Source: Ewingella sp049889095
Lineage (GTDB): Bacteria > Pseudomonadota > Gammaproteobacteria > Enterobacterales > Enterobacteriaceae
Length of the DNA stretch: 64,000 nucleotides
Assembly: GCA_049889095.1 (NCBI GenBank)
Contig: JBLJFK010000001.1
Reading direction: 5' to 3' (one strand)
The position numbers and the translations under genes are program-made. The notes under the pieces were generated by a model that ran no database searches, was not told the DNA's origin, and saw nothing but the letters and a program-made list of their open reading frames with translations. Numbering within the stretch: position 1 is the stretch's first letter; each line of letters starts with the position of its first letter. Positions 34,931 to 43,410 of the stretch are shown here, one piece after another.

Positions 34931-34946
34931 GTCGGAACGTCCGGGC

Positions 34947-35732
34947 TTACTTTACGGTCACATCAATATCGCCGAAATATTTCTTCGATAGCGTTTCGAC
35001 CACGCGGTCCTGTTTGATTTTTGCGATCGCCACATTCAGCTTCTCTTTGGTGGCCGTGTCGCCTTTGCGCAGACCGAACGCGATACCGCTGCCGAGGATT
35101 TTGTCATCACGTACCGCGTCGCCGGCGAAGGCATAGTCTTTGCCGTCCGGGCGGTCGAGGAAACCGGTCTGGCCAGCCGGTGCCAGTACCAGCGTACCGT
35201 CAAGGCGGCCGGAAGAGAGATCCAGATAGACCTGGTTCTGATCTTGATAAGAGACGACATCCACGCCTTTGGGCGCCCAGTGTACTTGCGCGTAACTTTC
35301 CTGAATCGAACCCTGCAACACGCCGATATGCTTGCCTTTCAGAGACTCAACGGTTGGCAGCAGCCTGGCATCTTTTTTCGCGATGAGCTTGCTGGGTACA
35401 CGGTAAATCACGTTTGTGAAATCAATGGCCTGACGGCGCTTTTCGGTGACATTCATCGCCGAATTAATCGCGTCAAATTTACGCGCCTGCAGGGCAGGGA
35501 TTAGCACGTCGAAGGCGGTATCGAACCATTCACATTTCAGTTTGGCGGCCGCACAAACGGCGTTACCGACATCAATGTCGAAGCCCTGCAATTCGCCGGT
35601 GGCGCTTTTTGATTCGAACGGCGGATATTGTGCTTCCAGACCAAATTTCAGCGTTGAACCCTCTGCCAGCGCAGAAAACGAAGCAACGGCACAACCTAAC
35701 AACAAGGCGATGTTTAATTTTTTCATTATCAT
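34947..35732 (-). CDS. Periplasmic amino-acid-binding protein (HisJ/ArtJ/LAO type)
   Basis: About 261 residues. A signal peptide (LLLGCAVASFSALA) precedes an SBP_bac_3 domain with the family signature GFDIDVGNAVC and the FDAINSAMNVTEKR and IGVLQGSIQESY segments. It binds a polar amino acid in the periplasm, probably a basic one by family resemblance. No permease or ATPase genes accompany it. The GTG at 35738 and ATGs at 35732 and 35726 are in frame; the GGGAGA spacing favours 35732. It lies 34 bases after the aminotransferase gene, likely one operon. Confidence 0.88.
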   Translation of the reverse strand: MIMKKLNIALLLGCAVASFSALAEGSTLKFGLEAQYPPFESKSATGELQGFDIDVGNAVCAAAKLKCEWFDTAFDVLIPALQARKFDAINSAMNVTEKRRQAIDFTNVIYRVPSKLIAKKDARLLPTVESLKGKHIGVLQGSIQESYAQVHWAPKGVDVVSYQDQNQVYLDLSSGRLDGTLVLAPAGQTGFLDRPDGKDYAFAGDAVRDDKILGSGIAFGLRKGDTATKEKLNVAIAKIKQDRVVETLSKKYFGDIDVTVK

Positions 35733-35766
35733 TTTCACTTCTCCCGGTGGGTATTAAATAGGGCGC

Positions 35767-36921
35767 TTACACGCGGCACAGGCGACGTGCGCCTTCATAC
35801 AGCGTTTCGTCGTCTTTGGCAAAGCTCAGGCGGATAAGTCCGGTCGGTGAGTTATGGCTATAAAATGCCGACAGCGGGATGGTGGCGATTTGGTGATCGC
35901 GGATCAAACTCAGAACGAACTCGTCATCGGTCAGCGAACTGAAGTGGTTGAAACGGGCCAACATAAAGAAGCTGCCGTGGCTCGGCAGCAATTCAAAGCG
36001 TGAACCGCTGAGAGCATTGGCCAGCAGATCGCGCTTTTGCTGATAAAAATCGGCCAGGCCGAGATAACTCTGTGGATTAGCCAGCGCCTCAGCGAAGGCT
36101 ATCTGCATCGGCGTATCGGCTGAAAACACCATGAACTGATGCACCTTGCGGATCTCATTCATCAGCTCTGCTGGTGCCAGACAATATCCCACCCGCCAGC
36201 CGGTGACGTGATAGGTTTTGCCAAATGACGAAACAATCACGCTGCGCTCTGCCAGTTGCGGATGGCAGGCCATGCTTTCGTGGCGTTCACCGTCGAATAC
36301 GACGTGTTCATAGACTTCATCGGACAAAATCACGATGTCAGTATCGCGAGTCAGCGCAGTCAGGCGTTCAATGTCGACCGGGGTAAAAATCGCGCCGGTT
36401 GGGTTGTGCGGGCTATTGATGATGATCATCCGGGTTTTGCTGTTAATCGCGCTGGCGACCTGGTCCCAGTCAATGCTGAAGTCTGCCATCGACAGACCAA
36501 TGGCGACCGGCGTGGCGCCCTGTAAGCGGACAATCGGTGCGTAACTGTCAAAGGCGGGTTCGAAATAGATCACCTCGTCGCCCGGGTGCACCAGCGCACT
36601 GATGGCGGAGTATAGCCCTTCACTGGCGCTGGCCATCACGGTCACTTCGCTGTCGACATCGTAATGGCAACCGTAAAGCGCCTCAACTTTGGCGGACAGC
36701 GCATGGCGCAGCGCCGCCACGCCGCTCATCGGCGCATATTGGTTATGACCATCGCGCATAGCTTTGGTCACGCTATCTATAAGCGACGGCTGGCAGGAAA
36801 AGTTGGGTGCACCTTGCGATAAATTCAGCGCATTGTGCTCGGCGCTCAATTGGCCAATGACGGTAAAAATGGTCGTGCCGACGTCAGGCAACTTTGATTG
36901 AGGTAACAGTGCGCTTTTCAT
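35767..36921 (-). CDS. YbdL-like PLP aminotransferase (methionine aminotransferase group)
   Basis: A 384-residue fold-type I aminotransferase. The PLP lysine lies in SSFGKTYHVTGWRVGYC, with NSPHNPTGAIF and SDEVYEHVVFDGERHES. The whole length resembles E. coli YbdL (methionine-oxo-acid transaminase) and kynurenine aminotransferases. It probably transaminates methionine or aromatic amino acids with 2-oxo acids. It shares an operon with a downstream amino-acid-binding protein and is divergent from a LysR regulator. Confidence 0.9.
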   Translation of the reverse strand: MKSALLPQSKLPDVGTTIFTVIGQLSAEHNALNLSQGAPNFSCQPSLIDSVTKAMRDGHNQYAPMSGVAALRHALSAKVEALYGCHYDVDSEVTVMASASEGLYSAISALVHPGDEVIYFEPAFDSYAPIVRLQGATPVAIGLSMADFSIDWDQVASAINSKTRMIIINSPHNPTGAIFTPVDIERLTALTRDTDIVILSDEVYEHVVFDGERHESMACHPQLAERSVIVSSFGKTYHVTGWRVGYCLAPAELMNEIRKVHQFMVFSADTPMQIAFAEALANPQSYLGLADFYQQKRDLLANALSGSRFELLPSHGSFFMLARFNHFSSLTDDEFVLSLIRDHQIATIPLSAFYSHNSPTGLIRLSFAKDDETLYEGARRLCRV

Positions 36922-37020
36922 AGCAGACTTCCCAAAAGATCAGGCCAGACGGCCATAAGAGGTAAAACGAATGTTCAATGATTAAGCAATAGTTCCCCTG
37001 TGCCGACAATGGAAAGTTTG

Positions 37021-37035
37021 TCATACTCGGTATGA
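37021..37035. promoter_or_regulatory. Palindrome in the aminotransferase/LysR divergent promoter
   Basis: TCATACTCGGTATGA, a perfect 6-3-6 inverted repeat 40 bases before the LysR gene, fits the size of a LysR-type operator in a divergent regulator-target arrangement. It is the likely binding site of the adjacent regulator. Confidence 0.6.
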
Positions 37036-37074
37036 TCTCCGATCATGGCTGGTGAACTCTTTTACGAGGTATGA

Positions 37075-38037
37075 ATGGCAACTTCACCTGATTTTTCTTA
37101 TCTGACGGCGCTCAATCTACCTTCACTTAACGTGTTGAAAACTTTCAGCGTAGTGGCAAAAACTCTCAATCTGACCCATGCCGCTACGTTGCTGCATATC
37201 ACGCAGGGCGCGGTCAGCCGCCAAATCACCGGGCTGGAAACGGGGCTGGGGTATGCGCTGTTTTTGCGTCAGGCACGTGGGCTCACGCTAACACCGCGCG
37301 GCGCGCAACTGTTGCCACCGGTGGAGCAGGCGCTGGCGATGATGGGGGAAGCGCTGAAACGCGTTGGTTCGCACCCCGATACATTACGTATAAAATGCCC
37401 GACCTGCTCGATGCGGTGGTTATTGCCGAGGGTTATTCAACTGCAAAACGACCGGCCTGAACTGTGTATCGAACTCACCGCCTCGATTGCTCACGGCGTG
37501 GATTTCAGCACCGAACATTTCGATGCCGCCGTCGTCTTTGGGCGTGCACCTGACTCACCGCGCCGCGCACATCATCTGTTTGACGAGGTGCTGACGCCGG
37601 TGTGTACGCCAGACTTCTTGCCTCGCCGTAACGGGCGCTTTGACGTAGCCGATCTGGCCGATAAAACCCTGCTGCATCCGACGCGCGACCGTCGTGACTG
37701 GCTGTTATGGCTGCGCGAAGCCGGGATAAAAGGGCTGCCGGCGGCCAAATCTCAGCATTTTGATACTCTGGATCTGGCGATCAACTCGGCGTTGCAAGGC
37801 TACGGTGTGGCGATAGGGGATCTCTCCTTGATCGAGGATGATTTGCAGGCGGGCAGGTTGATTGCGCCATTCCCGCTGTGCGTTGCCAGCGGCGCATCTT
37901 ACACGCTGCTCTATCCCGATAATCCTACGCCTGTGCTAACGGTGGCGATCGATTATCTCAACGAGCAGGCGAGGATTAGCCGGGAGAAACTGAGCGGGTT
38001 ACTCTCAAGTTCCCACCGGCTGGTTAATTCAAATTAA
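37075..38037 (+). CDS. LysR-family regulator, GcvA-like
   Basis: 320 residues. N-terminal winged helix-turn-helix (about 15-75; LNLTHAATLLHITQGAVSRQ) and a C-terminal substrate-binding domain (about 100-305) with GcvA-type features (RIKCPTCSMRWLLPR, YGVAIGDLSLI). Transcribed divergently from the aminotransferase and binding-protein genes, which it probably controls, with an amino acid or oxo acid as likely effector (inference). It ends just before an ERIC remnant. Confidence 0.88.
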   Translation: MATSPDFSYLTALNLPSLNVLKTFSVVAKTLNLTHAATLLHITQGAVSRQITGLETGLGYALFLRQARGLTLTPRGAQLLPPVEQALAMMGEALKRVGSHPDTLRIKCPTCSMRWLLPRVIQLQNDRPELCIELTASIAHGVDFSTEHFDAAVVFGRAPDSPRRAHHLFDEVLTPVCTPDFLPRRNGRFDVADLADKTLLHPTRDRRDWLLWLREAGIKGLPAAKSQHFDTLDLAINSALQGYGVAIGDLSLIEDDLQAGRLIAPFPLCVASGASYTLLYPDNPTPVLTVAIDYLNEQARISREKLSGLLSSSHRLVNSN

Positions 38038-38084
38038 TCCCCGTCATCCTTTGCCGTCTCGATGCAATTCGAATGATTTTTGGG
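38038..38084. repeat. Internally deleted ERIC-type repeat
   Basis: The 5' end CCCGTCATCCTTTGC and the 3' end GCAATTCGAATGATTTTTGG of the ERIC family are joined with the central section missing (47 bases). It lies between the convergent LysR gene and bioA. Confidence 0.65.
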
Positions 38085-38094
38085 AGGTATCGCG

Positions 38095-39369
38095 TTAAAT
38101 GATTTCAAGTGCGCTGGCGATAGCACCGGTCAGTTTGGTCAGTTGGGGCGGGGAAATAATGTAAGGCGGCATCAGATAAATCAGTTTGCCAAAGGGCCGG
38201 ATCCATACGCCTTCACTGACGAAATGTTTTTGTAGTTGGGCCATATTCACCGGGTCACGCATTTCGACTACGCCAATCGCGCCAAGTATGCGCACCTCGG
38301 CTACTGCCGGGTGATCTGCCAGCGGCATTAACTCGCGTTTGAACTGTTGTTCAATCTTTGCCACCTGAGCCTGCCACTGGTTTTCCGCCAGCAAGCTGAG
38401 GCTGGCGCTGGCAACCGCGCAGGCCAGCGGGTTGCCCATAAAGGTTGGGCCGTGCATGAAACAGCCCGCTTCGCCCTCGCTGATGGTGTCGGCCACATGG
38501 CGGGTGGTCAGCGTGGCGGACAGCGTCATATAACCACCGGTCAGGGCTTTGCCGAGGCACAAAATGTCGGGTGAAATCTCCGCGTGATCGCAGGCAAATA
38601 GCTTGCCGGTGCGGCCAAATCCCGTGGCAATTTCATCGGCAATCAGCAGCACGCCAAATTCATTGCACAGCTCACGTACCCGTTTGAGATAGGTCGGATG
38701 ATAAATCCGCATCCCGCCAGCGCCCTGAACCACCGGCTCTAAAATCACCGCCGCGATCTTTTGCTGATGTTGCTCCAGCAGCGTGGCGAACGGCGCAATA
38801 TCCTGCTCATTCCACGTTTCACCAAACCGGCACTGTGGCGCGGCGACAAACAGATGCTCCGGCAGATAGCCCTGATACAGGCTGTGCATCGAATTTTGCG
38901 GGTCACACACTGACATCGCGCCGAACGTATCGCCGTGGTAGCCGTTGCGTAGGGTCAGCAGCGTTTGGCGTTTCTCACCGCGCGCCTGCCAGTATTGTAT
39001 CGCCATCTTCAGCGCCACTTCCACTGCCACCGATCCTGAGTCAGCCAGAAATACGCACTCCAGCCCGACAGGGGTCATCTCTACCAGCTGACGCGACAGC
39101 GCCACCGCAGAAGGGTGGGTTATGCCACCAAACATTACGTGAGACATTTTACCGATCTGCGCAATGGCTGCCTGATTGAGCTGCGGATGGTTATAGCCGT
39201 GGATCGCCGCCCACCACGATGACATTCCGTCTACCAACTGACGGCCATTTGCGAGTTGCAACAGCACGCCGGACGCTGATTCCACCGGATAGACCGGCAG
39301 TGGTTTGGTCATGGACGTATACGGATGCCAGATGTGGCGCTGGTCGAACTCGAGATCGGCGGGAGTCAT
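38095..39369 (-). CDS. bioA: BioA, adenosylmethionine-8-amino-7-oxononanoate aminotransferase
   Basis: A 424-residue class III PLP aminotransferase making 7,8-diaminopelargonate with SAM as amino donor. HIWHPYTSM at the N-terminus, NGYHGDTFGAMSVCD, LIADEIATGFGRTGKLFACD and the PLP lysine in LCLGKALTGGYMTLSA are diagnostic. Divergent from bioBFCD with a BirA-type operator between, as in E. coli. Confidence 0.97.
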   Translation of the reverse strand: MTPADLEFDQRHIWHPYTSMTKPLPVYPVESASGVLLQLANGRQLVDGMSSWWAAIHGYNHPQLNQAAIAQIGKMSHVMFGGITHPSAVALSRQLVEMTPVGLECVFLADSGSVAVEVALKMAIQYWQARGEKRQTLLTLRNGYHGDTFGAMSVCDPQNSMHSLYQGYLPEHLFVAAPQCRFGETWNEQDIAPFATLLEQHQQKIAAVILEPVVQGAGGMRIYHPTYLKRVRELCNEFGVLLIADEIATGFGRTGKLFACDHAEISPDILCLGKALTGGYMTLSATLTTRHVADTISEGEAGCFMHGPTFMGNPLACAVASASLSLLAENQWQAQVAKIEQQFKRELMPLADHPAVAEVRILGAIGVVEMRDPVNMAQLQKHFVSEGVWIRPFGKLIYLMPPYIISPPQLTKLTGAIASALEII

Positions 39370-39389
39370 TGCAGTGTCCTTGATGAATA

Positions 39390-39422
39390 TTGTAAACCAA
39401 AAAATAATTTTAACGTTGACGG
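39390..39422. promoter_or_regulatory. BirA (biotin) operator between bioA and bioB
   Basis: TTGTAAACC (39390-39398) is an exact match to the BirA half-site. After 15 bases comes CGTTGACGG, a partial match (5 of 9) to the other half GGTTTACAA. The location in the bioA/bioB divergent promoter supports BirA-biotinyl-AMP repression of both arms. Confidence 0.7.
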
Positions 39423-39473
39423 TAAACTAAAACAAATAAAGAATGGTTGACGGAATGTGAGAGAAATATTAAG

Positions 39474-39594
39474 CCCAAAATCATTCGCGCTGGATCAAGA
39501 CGGCAACTGAGTGAATCGCTGGGAGCATACATAAGTATGTGACCGGGGCTCGCGAAGGCAGCCAACGCAGAGGCAGCGCGAAGGATGAAGGGTA
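39474..39594. repeat. ERIC element between the bio operator and bioB
   Basis: 121 bases with the ERIC core GTGAATCGCTGGGAGCATAC followed by ATAAGTATGTGACCGGGGCT, and typical ends (AAATCATTCG / AAGGATGAAGGGTA). It sits in the 5' untranslated region of bioB, so it would be transcribed with the operon. Confidence 0.85.
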
Positions 39595-39619
39595 AGCCGA
39601 CTAATTTTGGAGATGTCGC

Positions 39620-40657
39620 ATGACAACCCGCACCCACTGGACGCTGGAAAAGACGCAGGCGCTGTTTGATAAACCCTTTCTGGAGCTGATGTTTGAGGCC
39701 CAGTTAATTCACCGTCAGCACTTCGACCCGCGTCAGGTTCAGGTCAGTACCTTATTGTCGATCAAAACCGGCGCCTGTCCGGAGGACTGCAAATATTGTC
39801 CGCAGAGTTCGCGCTACAAAACCGGTCTGGAAAGCGAGCGTCTGATGGAGGTGAAGCAGGTGCTGGAGTCCGCCCGTCAGGCCAAAGCCGCCGGTTCGAC
39901 CCGTTTCTGTATGGGTGCCGCGTGGAAAAACCCGCACGATCGTGACATGCCGTACCTCGAGCAAATGGTGCAGGGTGTAAAAGAGTTGGGAATGGAAACC
40001 TGCATGACGCTCGGTTCACTGAACACCACGCAGGCTCAGCGGCTGGCGTCGGCGGGGCTGGACTTCTACAACCATAACCTCGACACCTCACCGGAATTTT
40101 ACGGCAGCATCATCACCACCCGCAGCTATCAGGAGCGTCTGGACACGTTGTCAGAGGTGCGCGGCGCAGGCATTAAAGTCTGTTCTGGCGGTATCGTTGG
40201 CCTGGGCGAAACGGTAAAAGATCGTGCTGGTTTACTGATGCAACTGGCGAATCTTCCGGTCGCGCCGGAGAGCGTGCCGATCAACATGCTGGTCAAAGTG
40301 AAAGGCACGCCGCTGGCCGATAACGACGACGTCGATCCTTTCGACTTTATCCGCACCATTGCGGTGGCGCGTATCATGATGCCGACATCTTATGTGCGCC
40401 TGTCCGCCGGTCGCGAGCAGATGAGCGAGCAGACGCAGGCCATGTGCTTTATGGCCGGGGCCAACTCGATTTTCTACGGGTGCAAACTGCTGACCACGCC
40501 GAACCCTGCTGAAGACAAAGACCTGATTCTATTTGGCAAGTTGGGTCTTAACCCGCAGGTGTTTGAAACAGAGTTGGGCGATGAGCAGCAAGAGGATGCA
40601 CTGGCCGAACAGTGGGTCCGTGCCGATACTCCGCAGTTTTACAACGCCGCCGTCTGA
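39620..40657 (+). CDS. bioB: BioB, biotin synthase
   Basis: A 345-residue radical-SAM enzyme inserting sulfur into dethiobiotin. The SAM cluster cysteines are Cys53, Cys57 and Cys60 (CPEDCKYC); the [2Fe-2S] ligand segments FCMGAAW, ETCMTLG and KVCSGGIVGLGE and the conserved arginine in YVRLSAGR are present. The ATG at 39620 follows GGAGATG. First gene of bioBFCD. Confidence 0.98.
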   Translation: MTTRTHWTLEKTQALFDKPFLELMFEAQLIHRQHFDPRQVQVSTLLSIKTGACPEDCKYCPQSSRYKTGLESERLMEVKQVLESARQAKAAGSTRFCMGAAWKNPHDRDMPYLEQMVQGVKELGMETCMTLGSLNTTQAQRLASAGLDFYNHNLDTSPEFYGSIITTRSYQERLDTLSEVRGAGIKVCSGGIVGLGETVKDRAGLLMQLANLPVAPESVPINMLVKVKGTPLADNDDVDPFDFIRTIAVARIMMPTSYVRLSAGREQMSEQTQAMCFMAGANSIFYGCKLLTTPNPAEDKDLILFGKLGLNPQVFETELGDEQQEDALAEQWVRADTPQFYNAAV

Positions 40658-40660
40658 CCA

Positions 40661-41812
40661 ATGAGCTGGCAGAAACGCATTGAAGAGGCGGTGGATGCGC
40701 GCAAACAAGCTGCGGCGTTTCGTGTTCGTCAGCCGAATGCGGGCGGGAACGCCCGTTGGCTGACGCAGGGTAAGCGGCGTTGGCTGAATTTCTCCGGCAA
40801 TGATTATCTGGGGCTCAGCCAGAATCCGGATGTGATCACCGCCTGGCAAAAGGGAGCGGCGCGTTTTGGTGTCGGCAGCGGCGGTTCAGGACATGTTACC
40901 GGCTACAGCGATATTCACGCCGAGTTCGAACAACAACTGGCGGACTGGCAGGGTTACCCGCGTGCGCTGCTGTTTATCTCTGGCTTTGCGGCGAATCAGG
41001 CGATTCTCGCGGCATTGTTGCAGGCACCCGATCGGGTTCTGGCGGATAAACTCAGTCACGCATCGCTGCTGGAAGCGGCAGCGCATGCGCCTTCGCAACT
41101 GCGGCGTTTTCAGCATAATCGGTCGGATTCCCTGCAAGGTCTGCTGGAGAAGCCGGTGGACGGCGAAACACTGGTGGTAACCGAAGGGGTGTTCAGCATG
41201 GACGGCGACGCAGCACCGCTCAAAGCACTGCATCAGTTGGCGCAGGCGCACTCGGCCTGGCTGCTGGTCGATGATGCCCACGGCGTCGGCGTGCTGGGTG
41301 AGCAGGGGCGCGGCAGCTGTTGGCAACAGGGCGTAAAGCCTGAGCTGCTGGTGGTGACCTTCGGCAAAGCTTTCGGATGCAGCGGTGCCGCCGTGCTGTG
41401 TGATGAGAGTACTGCTGAATACCTGCTGCAGTTTGCCCGCCATCTGATTTACAGCACTGCCATGCCCACCGCGCAGGTCTGTGCATTACAGGCCTGCTTG
41501 CGCTGCGTTCAGCATGGCGACGAACTGCGTGATAAACTGGTGGGCAATATTGTCCGTTTCCGTGCGGGGGCCGCCGGTTTGCCTTATCAGCTTACGGTTT
41601 CTGCCTCGGCCATTCAGCCGCTGATTGTGGGTGAAAATCAGCCAACCTTGGATCTGGCACAACGGCTACGTGAGCGCGGTGTATGGGTCACTGCGATCCG
41701 CCCGCCGACCGTGCCGCTAGGCAGCGCAAGGTTGCGCATTACCCTGACGGCTGCTCATCTGCCCGAAGATATCGATTTTTTGCTGGAGTCCCTTTATGGG
41801 TGCAGTCACTGA
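40661..41812 (+). CDS. bioF: BioF, 8-amino-7-oxononanoate synthase
   Basis: A 383-residue PLP enzyme condensing pimeloyl-ACP/CoA with L-alanine. LNFSGNDYLGLSQNP, GSGGSGHVTGYSDIH and DDAHGVGVLGEQGRG are present, with the PLP lysine in VVTFGKAFGCSGAA. Starts 3 bases after bioB and overlaps bioC by 17 bases. Confidence 0.97.
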   Translation: MSWQKRIEEAVDARKQAAAFRVRQPNAGGNARWLTQGKRRWLNFSGNDYLGLSQNPDVITAWQKGAARFGVGSGGSGHVTGYSDIHAEFEQQLADWQGYPRALLFISGFAANQAILAALLQAPDRVLADKLSHASLLEAAAHAPSQLRRFQHNRSDSLQGLLEKPVDGETLVVTEGVFSMDGDAAPLKALHQLAQAHSAWLLVDDAHGVGVLGEQGRGSCWQQGVKPELLVVTFGKAFGCSGAAVLCDESTAEYLLQFARHLIYSTAMPTAQVCALQACLRCVQHGDELRDKLVGNIVRFRAGAAGLPYQLTVSASAIQPLIVGENQPTLDLAQRLRERGVWVTAIRPPTVPLGSARLRITLTAAHLPEDIDFLLESLYGCSH

Positions 41813-42587
41813 ATTAGTGAACAAACAAGCGGTGGCCGACGCGTTCAGCCGCGCTGCGGTCAGTTACGAAAGCGCGGCACAGTTGCAGCGCGATGTGGGT
41901 GAACATCTGATTAGCATGGCGGCAAACACCCATCAGGCCGCCGGTCGCTCTCTGCTCGACGCCGGTTGCGGCACCGGTTATTTCAGCCGACGCTGGCGTG
42001 AGATGGGTAAGCAGGTCACCGCACTGGACCTGTCGCAGGGCATGCTGGAGATGGCCCGTGCGCAGGATTCTGCCCATCATTACCTGCCCGGAGACATCGA
42101 GCGTTTGCCGCTGGACAATGGCTCATTGGATATCTGCTTCAGTAATCTGGCCGTGCAGTGGTGTAATGCGCTGCCGCGTGCGCTCGAAGAGATGCATCGC
42201 GTCACGCGTATCGGCGGGCTGGTGCTATTTTCCACGCTGGCGGAAGGGTCGCTTGGCGAGCTGGCTACGGCCTGGAAAAAAGTAGATGGCCGTCCTCATG
42301 TTAATCAGTTCCTGACGCCGGACAAAATCGCCGAAGCCTGCGCGCCTTATCGTCATGACGTGCAGTTCAGCCAGCACACCCTATTGTTCCCGGATGCTAT
42401 ATCGCTGCTGCGCTCCCTGAAAGGCATCGGTGCGACGCATATCAAAAATGGCCGCCTCGGTGGGCTGGGTGGTCGCGAACGTCTGGCGCTGCTGGAGAAG
42501 TACTACGTCCGGCAAGACGGCATGCTACCCCTAACCTACCGGTTGGTGTACGGCGTGTTACAGGTGGAAGAACTGATCCCAAGATAA
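41796..42587 (+). CDS. bioC: BioC, malonyl-ACP O-methyltransferase
   Basis: A 263-residue SAM methyltransferase that caps malonyl-ACP to start pimeloyl synthesis. The SAM motif is LLDAGCGTGYFSRRW; LPGDIERLPL and FSNLAVQWC follow as in E. coli BioC (251). The ATG at 41796 has a GGAG Shine-Dalgarno inside bioF; a GTG at 41817 closer to the E. coli start is the alternative. An ERIC element follows instead of bioD directly. Confidence 0.95.
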   Translation: MGAVTELVNKQAVADAFSRAAVSYESAAQLQRDVGEHLISMAANTHQAAGRSLLDAGCGTGYFSRRWREMGKQVTALDLSQGMLEMARAQDSAHHYLPGDIERLPLDNGSLDICFSNLAVQWCNALPRALEEMHRVTRIGGLVLFSTLAEGSLGELATAWKKVDGRPHVNQFLTPDKIAEACAPYRHDVQFSQHTLLFPDAISLLRSLKGIGATHIKNGRLGGLGGRERLALLEKYYVRQDGMLPLTYRLVYGVLQVEELIPR

Positions 42588-42711
42588 AATCCTGCGTCCC
42601 TGACGCTGTCTCTGCGTTAGCTGCGTTTGCTCACCCGAGTCACTGACTGATGTCAGCTCGTCGGGATGAGCTTGCTTGCTGCCTGATACAGCGCCAATGA
42701 CTTTGGATTCC
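42588..42711. repeat. ERIC element between bioC and bioD
   Basis: Inverted-orientation ERIC-like sequence with the core GCTCACCCGAGTCACTGACT followed by GATGTCAGCTCGTCGGG. The outer ends are degenerate. It separates bioC and bioD within the operon by about 140 bases. Confidence 0.75.
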
Positions 42712-42729
42712 AGCAATGGTCACAAGAAA

Positions 42730-43410
42730 ATGAAACAAACTTTTTTTATCACCGGTACCGATACCGACGTCGGGAAAACCGTTGCGACGACGGCGTTTTT
42801 GCAGGCAGCAGCGCACGCGGGTTTTTCTACTGCGGGATATAAGCCGGTGGCCTCCGGTAGTGAAATGACCGCCGACGGACCGCGTAACAGTGATGCGCAG
42901 GCTTTACAGGCCAACAGTTCGGTGCAGCTTAGCTATGACGAAGTGAATCCCTGTACATTCATTGAACCGACTTCCCCACATATTGTCAGCCAACTTGAGC
43001 AACGTCCGATTGTGCTTGATATCCTGTCGCAAGGGCTGCGTCATCTCGCACTCAGGGCCGACTGGACAGTAGTTGAAGGGGCGGGAGGTTGGTTTACACC
43101 CCTCAATGAACAGCAGACGTTTGCCGACTGGGTGATTGCCGAGCAACTGCCGGTGATTTTAGTGGTGGGAATGCGTTTGGGGTGTATCAACCATGCGATG
43201 CTGACCGCAGAGGCCATCACTCACAGCGGTTTACGCCTGGCCGGTTGGATAGCCAATGACATACAGGAAACGGGGAAGCATCATCAGGCCTATCTGGCAA
43301 CGCTCACGCGTATGCTGCCTGCGCCGCTGCTGGGCGAGATCCCGTTCCTCGGTGCGGATACCGGCGGTGATATCGGGCAATATCTCAACCTGGATTGCCT
43401 CAAACCGTGA
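42730..43410 (+). CDS. bioD: BioD, dethiobiotin synthetase
   Basis: 226 residues from the ATG at 42730 (MKQTFFITGTDTDVGKT). P-loop GTDTDVGKT, lysine in GYKPVASG, VVEGAGGWFTP and LGCINHAMLT are diagnostic. It closes the ureido ring of 7,8-diaminopelargonate using ATP and CO2. An upstream in-frame ATG at 42697 lies next to the ERIC repeat and is not conserved. Its end overlaps the convergent ATPase gene by 11 bases. Confidence 0.95.
   Translation: MKQTFFITGTDTDVGKTVATTAFLQAAAHAGFSTAGYKPVASGSEMTADGPRNSDAQALQANSSVQLSYDEVNPCTFIEPTSPHIVSQLEQRPIVLDILSQGLRHLALRADWTVVEGAGGWFTPLNEQQTFADWVIAEQLPVILVVGMRLGCINHAMLTAEAITHSGLRLAGWIANDIQETGKHHQAYLATLTRMLPAPLLGEIPFLGADTGGDIGQYLNLDCLKP

Noticed and set aside
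39410..39637. 75-codon minus-strand frame across the bioA-bioB gap.
   Set aside because: It is built from ERIC repeat and operator sequence and has no ribosome binding site.
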